The position numbers were made by a program, and so were the translations under genes. The notes beneath the pieces were generated by a model that was given only the letters and a program-made list of their open reading frames with translations, had not been told where the DNA came from and made no database searches. From Batkoa obscura (Eukaryota; Entomophthoromycota; Entomophthoromycetes; Entomophthorales; Batkoaceae): DNA of 24,416 bases. Below are positions 8,022 to 17,436 of this stretch, piece after piece (the stretch's first letter is position 1; each line of letters begins with the position of its first letter). Location of the stretch: positions 1 to 24,416 of the forward strand of contig JASVEC010000257.1 in NCBI GenBank assembly GCA_030770535.1. The letters are read 5' to 3'.

Positions 8022-10922
8022 TAATGTTGGTCATAGTTTCTATATTATCATTGTTTATAAACATTAGTTTATCACAATATTGCTCATATTGTAGCGAATG
8101 GGGCAGAGGCATAGGACTATCTTCTTATGAGAACACCAATGTAGCTGTCAAAGGTAACTCTTTAAGATCGAATGATTGGTCCACTTTAACTTATAATAAA
8201 TATAATTTAAAGATGCAACCTGATGGTAATTTAGTTTTATATGATTTTGATAATTCTGCTGTATGGAGTTCTGGTACCAATGGTAGAGGAGGGAGTGTTA
8301 ATGATTTAGTAATCCAACCTGATGGCAATTTAGTTATTTATAAAGATAAGAATAATCCTCTTTGGTCTTCAAATACTAATGGAAAAGGAAAAGGTCCTTA
8401 TTGTCTCATGTTACAAAAAGATCGCAATCTTGTGATTTATGATAGCACTTGTTCTGCTACTTGGAGTCCTGGTACTCAATTAAAAGATAGAGAACCTGAT
8501 GCCAATGGTAATTGTAAATGGGTAAGAAAGCTTCCTGGCAAATATTGCGCTGACATTGCTGATGAAAATGGTATTTCTGTCGATATGTTAGAACGTTATA
8601 ATAATGATGCTAAAACTTGGAAATGGAAAGGTTGTAAATTCTTATTCGAAAATATGAAATTATGTGTTACTAAAGGTAAGCCCCCTATGCCTGATCCTGT
8701 ACCTGGCTTACAATGTGGTATGGAATCGGAAGTAAAAGGTAAAAGAAATGTTACTTGTCCTCTAAATGTTTGTTGTAGCAGATCTGGTTACTGTGGAACC
8801 TCTTCTGAATTTTGTTCTAAAGAAGAAGAATGTCAAAGTAATTGTGAAATGGGTTATAAAATAAATTCTCCTCCTAGACCTGGTGGTTTTATTAATGTCG
8901 GTTATTTTGAATCTTGGTCTGTTTATAACCGCCCTTGTTTAAATGCTAATATAGATGAAATGGATCTTTCTGATTATACACATGTTCATTATGGTTTCTT
9001 GAATTTGGAACCAAATGGTGATATTTCTTTGGATCCAAAAGATTATGACTCATTTAATAGATTCTCAAAATTAAATAATGTTAAAAAGATCATGTCTTTT
9101 GGTGGTTGGGCATTCAGTGATCCTGGTCCCACTCAAAAAAGATTTACGGAAGTATTTAGTAATCCTGATAAAAGAAACTCTTTAAAAGATCATTAAAAAG
9201 ATGGATAAATGAATATAATCTTGATGGTGTCGATATAGATTGGGAATACCCTGGCGCTGCTGAACGTAATGGCTCTCCAAATGATGCTGATGATTACTTA
9301 GCTTTTGTTAAAGATTTAAGATCTTATCTCCCTACCGATAAATCTATTTCTATAGCTGCTCCTGCTAGTTATTGGTTTCTTAGAGAATTTAAAATTAAAG
9401 AAATGTCCGAATATTTAGATTATATTGTTTATATGACTTATGACCTTCATGGTTTATGGGATTATGATGTTAAAAATACTATTCCTTTGCTTAAATCTCA
9501 TGTCAATTGGACTGAGACAATGGATGCTTTAACTATGATTACCAAAGCTGGCGTTCCCAGTAATAAAGTTTTAATGGGAATAGGTTACTACGGAAGATCC
9601 TTTAAATGGAAAATCCTAATTGCTCTACCCCAAATTGTAAATTCATTAAAGATCCTCCTACTCCTGGTCAATGTACTCAAACTGCTGGCTTTTTAGCTTG
9701 GGCTGAAATTAAAGATAAAATAGAAAATAAAAATTATAATCGTATATATTATGATAATACTGCTGATTCTGATATTATGATTTATAATAATAATGAATGG
9801 GTTGCTTATACTACTCCTAGTATTATTGACTCGAGAATGGGAAGAGCTAGTAGATTAAATATTGGTGGCTTTATTGATTGGGCTATTGGTATGAAAAAAT
9901 ATAATAAAGACTTTATTAATGGTACTAAATTCGAATTAATTAATTGTGAAAATTATTATAATATAATTAATTTGGATTCTATCGTCGATATACCAATATT
10001 TTGTCAAAGAAGACAATTAATGCTTTATTTATCAAATGAAATGCAATCTGCTATCGTTAAATTTAATTCTTATGACAAATCATCTATCCAAAATAATTTT
10101 AATAAATATAGTGATTATATAGAAATGAATATTCGATCTGATTATATAAAATGGTTATCTAATAATTTAAATAAATATTTTTCGTGCAAACCTGAATGTC
10201 CAAAAGATTTAGGTATATCTTTATTAAATAATAATGTTGAATTTAATTTAATTAATAATGATTTTTATAAAGACATAAGCAAAGAATTCGATATAGATGA
10301 AGAATACGTGTCCTTTGAAAATAGAAGAGCTAATCCTGAATGTGAAGTTATAGATGAAACTAATCACGGGAGCAAGTGTGTAAAAATTCCTGGTGTTTAT
10401 TGGTCTAATTTTCCAGATCTTAAATCGGGTTTTGCTAAAAGCCCTGTAGATTCTATTGATATTAAATCTTTTGAATATATATTAGATGAAGCAAAACAAA
10501 TGATTAATGATCCAGACTCTGTTGAAGAATCTTTAGATTCCATGATTTTCTATACTTTAACTTTAACAAATGCTGTTGATGATTTACCTAATATTGAAAA
10601 AATTCTTAATAATAATTCAAGAAGTTTAGGTAGAAGCATAAAAGCTATTGTTGAAGGTATTAAAGTCATATTTAATATTCTTTCTAGATCTTTAAATTAT
10701 GCTTTGAGAGAAATAGAAGAATTAAGAACTTTAATGAGAATATTTAAAGATTTGAGAGCTAATGTATCTAATAGAGATTTGGCTTTAGGTAGTGTTATTT
10801 TAACTGGAACTACTACAGTTGGAAATTACATTTATAACAATGATATATTGGATAAACAAAATAAAATAAATGATTCTAAAAGAAAAATAGAAGAAGAAGA
10901 AAGGAAATTAGGATGTAATTAA
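8018..10922 (+). pseudogene. Killer-toxin alpha/beta-like secreted chitinase (broken)
   Basis: This is a fossil of a secreted multidomain chitinase of the kind that forms the wall-binding subunit of yeast killer toxins. Parts in order: a signal peptide (about 8018-8080); a bulb-type mannose-binding lectin domain (about 8150-8480) with three Q-x-D-x-N-L-V-x-Y motifs; a LysM-like segment (about 8530-8690); a hevein-type Cys-rich chitin-binding domain (about 8710-8850); a GH18 chitinase domain (about 8890-9900) whose DGVDIDWEYP active-site motif is still readable; and a Cys-containing, partly helical tail with a hydrophobic stretch near the end (about 9900-10922), as in alpha/beta precursors. 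The gene is broken in about two places and otherwise well preserved, so its loss looks recent. A host subgroup C chitinase is the alternative. Its place beside the plasmid-type polymerase argues for the element. Confidence 0.8.
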
Positions 10923-10925
10923 TTA

Positions 10926-10962
10926 TAAAAAAAAAAATAAATCCAATTGGATTTTTTTTTTT
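10926..10962. terminator. Palindrome between A and T runs, shared by convergent genes
   Basis: A run of A, then AATCCAATTGGATT, then a run of T, lies between the 3' ends of the plus-strand chitinase and the minus-strand 150-aa ORF, which are about 42 bases apart. It can fold into a hairpin on either strand, so it may end transcription in both directions. The T-rich run also resembles poxvirus-type termination signals (inference). Confidence 0.4.
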
Positions 10963-10964
10963 AA

Positions 10965-11417
10965 TTAAAGATTATTATAAGTATCTTTTATACATAAATG
11001 TTCTTTCATACTGCTGTTAGGTGCTTGATAATATTCATTTTCATCAAATGTTAATATATTTTCTAACGTTTCCGATACTATATTATCATCTTCACACAAA
11101 CTCATGAAAATAAAAACATTATTATAATCACAGCGAATATTAACAAATCGAAGTTGTTCTATTTCAGTAGGAGTATAAATAATTAATCTAAAAATATTGT
11201 GTTCATAAGCTTCTTTATTTATAATACATCCGACATAACTATGATCTTCAGTTGATCTTAATATTAAATCATTTATCACATCATCAACAGATTTGTTCAA
11301 AAAATCAATATACTTTATTCTAAATGCTTCAATTTCTTCCATATAAGGTAAAAGTTTAAATCCTCTCTTATAAGGGATATAAGTAAAATAACAAAAATTA
11401 TAAAAAGATAAATCCAT
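10965..11417 (-). CDS. Small unrecognised ORF, about 150 aa; candidate immunity protein
   Basis: I do not recognise the sequence. The frame is open further upstream to 11477 only from a TTG. The ATG at 11417 (MDLSFYNF) is preferred, with an ATATGA motif 40 bases upstream. The product has no signal peptide and no clear membrane helix, is aromatic-rich and acidic in its C-terminal half (for example LCEDDNIVSETLENIL), and would be cytosolic. It follows the secreted DNase gene directly on the same strand, and its upstream motif overlaps the DNase stop region. In killer plasmids the immunity gene is likewise a small cytosolic protein encoded beside the toxin. That role is inferred from position and size only. 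Confidence 0.65.
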   Translation of the reverse strand: MDLSFYNFCYFTYIPYKRGFKLLPYMEEIEAFRIKYIDFLNKSVDDVINDLILRSTEDHSYVGCIINKEAYEHNIFRLIIYTPTEIEQLRFVNIRCDYNNVFIFMSLCEDDNIVSETLENILTFDENEYYQAPNSSMKEHLCIKDTYNNL

Positions 11418-11457
11418 TTCTAAAATAAAAAAAATCAATTCTTTTTTTTTTATTAAT

Positions 11458-11463
11458 TCATAT
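11458..11463 (-). promoter_or_regulatory. UCS-like motif (ATATGA) before the 150-aa ORF
   Basis: Minus-strand ATATGAATTAATA, 40 bases before the ATG at 11417. It fits ATNTGA and overlaps the end of the DNase gene, as expected for very compact plasmid genes. Confidence 0.45.
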
Positions 11464-12213
11464 ATTATGAACTCCAATAATAGGATTATTAACCGATCTT
11501 GAAGAAGGAAGAATTAAAGTTCTACATGAAAGAATATCCGCTTGCGAAAGATTCACTCTCACTCTAAAAGGAAAACAATTATGTATATTATTAAATCTTG
11601 AGTTTGAGCATGTCTACGTAAATGAGCTTTAAATGAATTCATAAATGCGCCTTGATTATTATTTTCATAATCAGGAACACAATTACTAAATAATGCTTGT
11701 CCACCGTTCGTAGTGGAAGCAAATGGATACTCATCACATGATGATGGAACAAGTCCACCAGCAGGATTAGTGACGTCAACCATTCGTTTATTGGAATAAC
11801 TATTATTAATTCTTTGCTTACATAAATGAGTATTAGAAGTTGCAGTAAATCCCTTCCGGGACATCTAGCGTTGGCTGCATTATCTCCACCAGGAGTACCA
11901 GGACCCGCTCTTCCTCCTCCATGAAAAGTAAGAAGATCAGTTGCAGACAATGCAGGTCCTATACCCTCAATAGCTTTCCATATACTACACGTAATATATG
12001 GAAACTCAGAATAATAATAATCCATAATTAAAGTTGTAACTGCTTGCCCATTAATAATAATTGGCTCGGTATCATGTCTTCTTGTAATAGGAGTACCTAA
12101 AGGAGTCATAAAACTAGTTCTGACAGTTCTTCTTGACAATCTATGCTTATTACTATTGTAAAATTACAACTAGTAATGACATAAATAAATAGAAAAACAA
12201 AAATAAACTTCAT
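11458..12213 (-). pseudogene. Secreted NucA/NucB-type DNase, possible toxin cargo (broken)
   Basis: A gene fossil read on the minus strand. It starts at an ATG near 12213 with a clear secretion signal (MKFIFVFLFIYVITSC) that follows an ATTTGA motif. The body carries the hallmark of NucA/NucB deoxyribonucleases (CDEYPFAST followed by GG, near 11700-11760), then a VPDYENNNQG-like motif and conserved basic/aromatic positions. NucA/NucB enzymes are secreted bacterial nucleases, and related domains occur in toxins and fungal secreted proteins. In killer plasmids the third toxin subunit is a nuclease (an RNase in those characterised), so a DNase here would be a new cargo type. The gene is broken in about two or three places. 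Most of the conserved motifs remain, so decay looks recent. Confidence 0.65.
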
Positions 12214-12235
12214 TGTTCGAAAATGTATATATACA

Positions 12236-12241
12236 TCAAAT
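12236..12241 (-). promoter_or_regulatory. UCS-like motif (ATTTGA) before the DNase gene
   Basis: Minus-strand ATTTGATGTATATATACAT lies about 22-28 bases before the signal-peptide ATG near 12213, the same spacing as for the polymerase gene. Confidence 0.55.
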
Positions 12242-12280
12242 AATTGCTCCATAATTCATTTTTCCATAATTCATTCTCCA

Positions 12281-12364
12281 TAAATTATACTCAATAAATT
12301 ATACTCACTAATTTATACTCCAGAAATTATACTCGGTAATTTATACTCGGTGATTTATCCTCAG
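12281..12364. repeat. Six tandem 14-base iteron-like units
   Basis: Consecutive units with an exact 14-base period: TAAATTATACTCAA, TAAATTATACTCAC, TAATTTATACTCCA, GAAATTATACTCGG, TAATTTATACTCGG, TGATTTATCCTCAG, then a weaker seventh. The outer three lie in the terminal repeat; the inner ones exist only at this end. Confidence 0.85.
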
Positions 12365-12488
12365 TAAATTTTGCTTCTATAAATTTATTTAATCATCTGT
12401 GATAAACCATATCTATGTATATTTACTCATTTATTTTGCTTTTATATATTATTAATATATGTTATAATTATATGTTGGCTTAAAGGTA
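12320..12488 (+). repeat. Right terminal inverted repeat of the element
   Basis: About 169 bases ending GGCTTAAAGGTA, the inverted match of 3267-3434 with only a few differences. Immediately outside lies UAP1 sequence. Confidence 0.85.
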
Positions 12489-12534
12489 GTAGGACCTGAG
12501 GTCATAATATACCATGTAATAATAACTTTTTTAC

Positions 12535-12995
12535 CTTGGGCTTTTTCCTTGCGCCAACTCCTGGAGACGAATAATACGCTCGGCTTGAAGTTGGAAGAGA
12601 GACTTTTTAGATGGAAGACCAATATCATAACACCCTTTTGGATCGGAGGAGCCTAAGCGTGTACCTTGACCCCCAGCTAAAAGTAATACGGCTACTTTAT
12701 TTTGACCAATTAATTCAATCCCTTTGTTCCACCATGTACTTTTTTTATCGGAAGGAGCAGATAATACGGAATCAAAAGCATCTTTTGGTAAGGGTTGGAT
12801 GTCAGCAGCACCTTGCGAAGTACTTCCTGTGATGGCCCTTTTATAGAGATCATTTACACTATCAACATCAATGTCATTTAATTGTTTTAATAAAGATTGT
12901 TGTTGCTCTTGATCGAGGGTATCATAAAAGGCAAAAACGTGGCCTTGGTTGGCTTTTTCAAACCTTTGTTTGATGGATTGTAAATCAAGTGCCAT
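12535..12995 (-). CDS. UAP1: UDP-N-acetylglucosamine pyrophosphorylase, first exon only
   Basis: The enzyme makes UDP-GlcNAc, the precursor of chitin, GPI anchors and N-glycans, in the cytosol, and is essential in yeast (QRI1). The 153-codon exon starts at ATG 12995 and contains the nucleotidyltransferase signature from L106 (LAGGQGTRLG) through P119-K120, followed by the uridine-pocket region GCYDIGLPSKKSLFQLQAERI. The exon ends at an AG|GTAAAA donor at 12535/12534. Full-length proteins are about 480-500 residues, so roughly two thirds is missing. The killer-plasmid-like element begins only about 45 bases further, within or just after the first intron, with a possible acceptor at 12496. The rest must lie beyond the element, outside this window, or be lost. 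Confidence 0.9.
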
Positions 12996-15238
12996 GGTGC
13001 TATAATAAGTGTTAAATTTTAAAATTTTAAAATAGAAGAGTGTTATGACAGTTGCTTTCTTTTTATAGTGGCGGTGTAATTGGGTATATTGTTCACTATT
13101 GCCTCAAATTAGTGTATGATGTAACCAGATAAAGTTCTGTTTATTTGTTTTTTTAAAATTCAACCAATTAAATTAAGATAAATATGAATTTCAACCCCAA
13201 TTAGTATCTAAAAACTATTTTTGATCTCTTACATTTTAAAATAAATATTATTCAGGAATAATATATAGGTAATCTACATCAAAACGAAGGAGAATTTATT
13301 ATAACAAAATAAGTTAACAAATTACATAACATATCTCAAATATTAATTTAAGTCTATTTAAAACAACTTAGTTTATTTTTTTAATTTGAACCTCCATTTT
13401 CTTATCAAATTTAAGTAATAGTGATAAGAAATAATTTTGTTTAATGAAGTACACTAAAAGTAATATTACAAAATCGCATTTTATTTGAGTACGAAACGTA
13501 TGTAAAATAAATAGAAATTTAGTTTAAATAGCTAATCAGGAACAAAATTAAATATAACACCTATATTTAAGTAATAGCAGTGATTGAACTATTAAAACTT
13601 ACCAAGCTCATCTATGTTTTACATTATTGTAAAATATAGTTTATTATAAAAACAATCACATAACAAAGTAATGTAGTTTAAACCAAATCAAATGATATAC
13701 TTAATACAATACTAGATAAAACTATAGAACCTAGCTACTATTAAGAAAATAAGCATAAATTACACTACTTAAACTATAGAAACTACATACTCGGCCCATT
13801 AATATAGTGTAGTTCATGATCTAAGAATTAAAGAAGTCATTATAAATGGGTTTAATTTTCAGTGATCATTCTGTTTTACTAAAAGTATTTTTAGATTCTA
13901 AAAATAGGATATTTATTTATAGATCAAATCTCATATTACCATTTAAAGGAGTAATTTGTAATAACATTGTAATATGATGATAAAGCAATAATACGTTTTT
14001 CATTGTAACTATGTATGGTTTTATATGAAAAGACTCAAATAAACTTTTTTATATTTGATCAAACTAGCTAGTAAGTCATTCAGTTAAATACAGTCTATAA
14101 AAGTTTATATTTAAAGTTTATATTTAAAGTCATTTTATTAAACTCAAACATTAGTTTAAAAACGTTTAAGGTTATAAATATCATATAATATCACACTTTT
14201 TAAGCTTACATTTTTAACAGTATTTATTTATTATATACCTACGAAATAGTATAAATATACATATTTACATTTATTTTGATTTATAGCTTAATGATGTCTT
14301 TTAATTTAGTTATATCCTTTAGATCAGTATTCTATTATAGAATAACATTGTATCTGGGAAAGTTTTTTTAGCTTCATCACTTTTTCCATCTCTTAAATAT
14401 TGCTTGAGTGAAAAAATTGTTACCAAAATTTTTAAATCGAAAATACATCTCCATTTATTGCTTGTTATACAGTAATGTACGTATTAAATTAATGATTTAG
14501 ATCAAGCCATACTATATAAAAATTTTATTTTCAAATTGACATACTTTTATAAAAATGTACAAAAAATATTGTATTGATAAATATATATTTAACAATTTTA
14601 AATAGATGATAATTTATTCTGAATTATATTATTTACTTTCAATAGACATTTATAAATTGGAAACTTGTGTAAAATGAATTATATCAAAAATACAAGTTAA
14701 AATAGTTTATTGTCGGCTTATTGTAGTACAATTACCATTAGTTAATATATAATAATATCATATTTTACACAGTAATAATGCAAAAATTCAATTAAATAAT
14801 TATACATTTAAAACCTGGGAAAATTAAAATCAAATATCAGACTTAAAATCTTATTTTTAAAATTAGCTTTGAAAAATTTCTCAAACTAAAAGAATTTCAA
14901 AAACATTATGAATTGATTGTATATTTTTAAATTAAACGAAAGAGAATAGTGAAGTTTGTGAAATATGTTTAAAAAAAAGATTCATCAGTTTTATATGATT
15001 TATACTTTATTACATTATATAACACTTCTTAAGTAGAAAACTTTAAGCGTGGGAAAATAAAGTTAAGGGATAAATTAAAATGATAACAATTGCTAGATAA
15101 CAATATGATCCAAAATTACTAAATTTGATTGGATAATGTGAACGAATCCCATGCTTGAAAGTAAGCTCGAAAACTAGCACGAAATCAATAGTGAACCATT
15201 CAAAATTATCTGGACTTGTTTGTTACATTCTGAAAATC
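12996..15238. other. AT-rich intergenic stretch
   Basis: About 2.2 kb between the divergent UAP1 and PDB1 starts. I see no gene or RNA gene here, only a degenerate MITE copy at 14351-14456. Both ends must hold the promoters of the flanking genes. A short ATG-containing leader near 15150 with GTAAGC could be a 5' UTR intron of PDB1, but this is not supported further. Confidence 0.6.
14351..14456 (+). repeat. MITE copy 1 (degenerate)
   Basis: About 105 bases, from TATCTGGGAAAGTTTTTTTAGC to AAAATACATCTCCATTTA, sharing the core TTTTTCCATC...TTGAGTGAAAAAATTGTTACC with the five copies at 17.3-18.7 kb. It is the most diverged copy. Confidence 0.65.
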
Positions 15239-16627
15239 ATGATTAGATCTCTTCGCGCCTCCTTCAAATTAAGCAGTAAACTTCAACGTCATGCTTTTTC
15301 AACTTCTTTAAAGGCTAGTTCCGGACATACTGTAAAACAATGATTAGATTTAATAAGATTGCATAATTTAACTTTGAATATAGATGACAGTACGTGATGC
15401 CTTGAACGCTGCCTTAGAAGAAGAGATGATCAAAGATGAAAAAGTTTTCCTTTTGGGTGAAGAAGTAGCTCAATACAATGGTGCTTACAAAGTAAATTTA
15501 TTGTCACCGTTTTTTTTATACACTAAGAGTTTTTAGGTTTCCAAAGGTCTTTTAGACAAATTCGGCCCAAAACGTGTAATTGATACTCCTATTACCGAAA
15601 TGGGTTTTGCAGGTTTAGCTGTTGGTGCTGCTCTTTATGGTTTAAAACCAGTTTGCGAGTTCATGACTTTCAATTTCAGTATGCAGGTATAAATTATTTT
15701 TAGAATGTATAAATAAATCAAACCAACATATTAATAAATAGGCTATTGATCATGTTGTAAATTCTGCCGGAAAAACTTATTATATGTCTGGTGGTATTGT
15801 ACAATGCCCAATTGTTTTCCGAGGCCCTAACGGTGCTGCAGCAGGTGTTGGTGCTCAACATTCACAATGCTTTGCAGCTTGGTATGGGTCTGTACCAGGT
15901 TTAAAAGTTGTTTCCCCTTACTCTGCTGAAGATGCCAAGGGTCTTTTAAAGGTATAGCTTATTTTTGAAAACTAGTAGATAATTTGTTAAACTATAAAAT
16001 AGGCAGCTATTCGTGATCCTAACCCAGTAGTATTCCTTGAAAACGAACTTATGTATGGTGTTTCTTTCCCAATGTCTGAAGAAGCTATGAGCTCTGATTT
16101 TGTTTTGCCAATCGGTAAAGCTAAAATTGAAAAAGAAGGTAATCGCTTGAAAGAAACATTTGCTAAAATATTAATTAATTAAAGGTAACGATGTTACGAT
16201 CGTTGCTCACTCTCGTTGTGTTGGCCAATCCCTTGAAGCCGCTGAAAAGCTTGAAAAAGAAGGAATCAAAGCTGAAGTAACATAGTTATAGTACTAATAT
16301 ACAACATTTAACTTTATATGTATATAGATTATTAATCTTCGTTCTATTCGTCCATTAGACATCGATACAATTACTGCCTCAGTTAAAAAGACCAACCGTT
16401 TAATTACTGTTGAAGGTGGATGGCCAATGTTTGGTGTAGGTAGTGAAATTGCTGCTCAAGTTATGGAATCAGATGCTTTTGATCATTTAGATGCACCAGT
16501 TACACGTGTAACTGGTGCTGATGTACCTATGCCATATGCTCAAAACTTAGAAGAACTTGCCTTACCTACAGGCGATATTATTGCTAAGGTTGCTCGTGAT
16601 GTCCTTTACAAGAATGCTAAGCAGTAA
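15239..16627 (+). CDS. PDB1: Pyruvate dehydrogenase E1 component beta subunit, mitochondrial
   Basis: With E1 alpha, this subunit forms the thiamine-diphosphate enzyme that decarboxylates pyruvate in the mitochondrial matrix PDH complex. Seven exons are consistent in phase: 15239-15331, 15384-15491, 15537-15686, 15742-15951, 16003-16138, 16185-16276 and 16328-16627, with introns of 45-55 bases. The product is 362 residues, normal for fungal E1 beta. Exon 1 encodes a basic, Ser/Arg-rich targeting peptide ([18 protein letters not shown]). The mature part starts around [14 protein letters not shown]. The ThDP-contacting glutamate motif is LGEEVA at about 55-60, followed by the transketolase pyrimidine-binding domain (to about 210) and the C-terminal domain ending in [11 protein letters not shown]. 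Nothing is missing, and the intact frame contrasts with MET2 and PPM1. Confidence 0.96.
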
Positions 16628-16646
16628 ACTAGAATGTGAGCTGTAG

Positions 16647-16652
16647 AATAAA
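16647..16652 (+). terminator. Possible polyadenylation signal of PDB1
   Basis: AATAAA 20 bases after the PDB1 stop codon. In such AT-rich DNA the motif is common, so support is weak. Confidence 0.3.
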
Positions 16653-17332
16653 CTTATTAATTTTTATTAGTTAGATATATATTTTAAAGCCATCTTTTTT
16701 ATACTTAAAGTGTCTGACATTACACATTATACTTAATAGTTAGAGCTTAAATTATTCTAAGTTAATTGAAATAAATAACATATGAATCTTGGTACTATTA
16801 TAATAAAGTGTAGTTATTGTTTGATATTTTGGTATATATTATATACTTTTATAGTCACTTTGATAACAATGTAAAATAACATGTTCAGAATAAAAACTTT
16901 ATTGAATATAATAGTTGTTTTATTACAACTAGATGGCCTTCGTCAAAGTAAATCATAAAGCCGTTCACTAAGTACTTATTATTTTTATCCTATATGGAAT
17001 AGAGCGAATCAGCTTGTACTTCAAGATTTAACAATTGATATATCAGGCGTACTTATAAACAATATCAATTTCTTTAAAAAGAAAACGGTAAGGTACCGAG
17101 CCATAACAGTAGTTTCCATTTCTGGATTTTTTAAACTTTTCTGGTTACAATTTATCTAAATAGTTTTTAGAAAAGAAATTTTTATTATTGCAATTGGATA
17201 CTTCCTAATAGGTTTTTCCAAAAAATGTTCCATTTATAAATGCACCCATCTAATAAATAGTATGAATGCTATAAATGCAAATATATGGTTTTCATACTGA
17301 TCAAAAGTTATTTTATTTAATCAAAATCATCA
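16653..17332. other. Intergenic stretch, nothing recognised
   Basis: AT-rich sequence after PDB1. I see no coding stretch with family resemblance, no RNA gene and no repeat until the first of the clustered MITE copies. Confidence 0.5.
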
Positions 17333-17436
17333 TATGGGGCTGTTTTTTTTAGTTTCATTATTTTTCCATTTTTTAAGCGCTATTTAAGTGGAAAAATTGT
17401 CAGTAAAATTCTTAAATACAAAAATACATCCCCATA
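17333..17436 (+). repeat. MITE copy 2
   Basis: Starts TATGGGGCTGTTTTTTTT and ends AAAATACATCCCCATA. Ends are inverted (TGGGGATGT/ACATCCCCA) with TA at both sides, fitting a TA target duplication. The core is TTTTTCCA...TTAAGCGCTATTTAAG...TGGAAAAA. Confidence 0.8.

Larger units (their letters stand above)
3267..12488. mobile_element. Killer-plasmid-like (pGKL-type) linear virus-like element integrated in or joined to the chromosome
   Basis: The element is about 9.2 kb. It is bounded by inverted repeats of about 168 bp whose outer ends both read CTTAAAGG followed by TA. Contents in order are the DNA polymerase (minus), an unknown ORF with a Cys/His cluster (minus), the killer-toxin-like chitinase (plus), a small ORF (minus) and a NucA/NucB-type DNase (minus). 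Yeast cytoplasmic linear killer plasmids carry the same kind of set: a protein-primed polymerase, a chitin-binding/chitinase alpha/beta subunit, a nuclease toxin and an immunity gene. No capsid, integrase, RNA polymerase, capping enzyme or helicase gene is visible. Two genes, the chitinase and the DNase, are broken; the polymerase and the two other ORFs look whole. Nearly identical ends suggest a young insertion. Confidence 0.75.

Noticed and set aside
11418-11477. Longer start of the small element ORF
   Set aside because: It would start at TTG and run through a poly-lysine stretch encoded by an A run and through the ATATGA motif; the ATG at 11417 is more natural.
3267-12488. Polinton/Maverick interpretation
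   Set aside because: A protein-primed polymerase and inverted repeats fit, but there is no capsid, integrase or packaging ATPase gene, no six-base target duplication and no AG/CT termini. The toxin-type gene set fits killer plasmids better.
3267-12488. Mitochondrial linear plasmid
   Set aside because: Fungal mitochondrial plasmids also carry such polymerases, but the chitinase and DNase have secretion signals, the frames read under the standard code, and the element abuts a nuclear gene.
12611-12832. Plus-strand open frame in UAP1
   Set aside because: Antisense of the conserved UAP1 exon, with no independent support.
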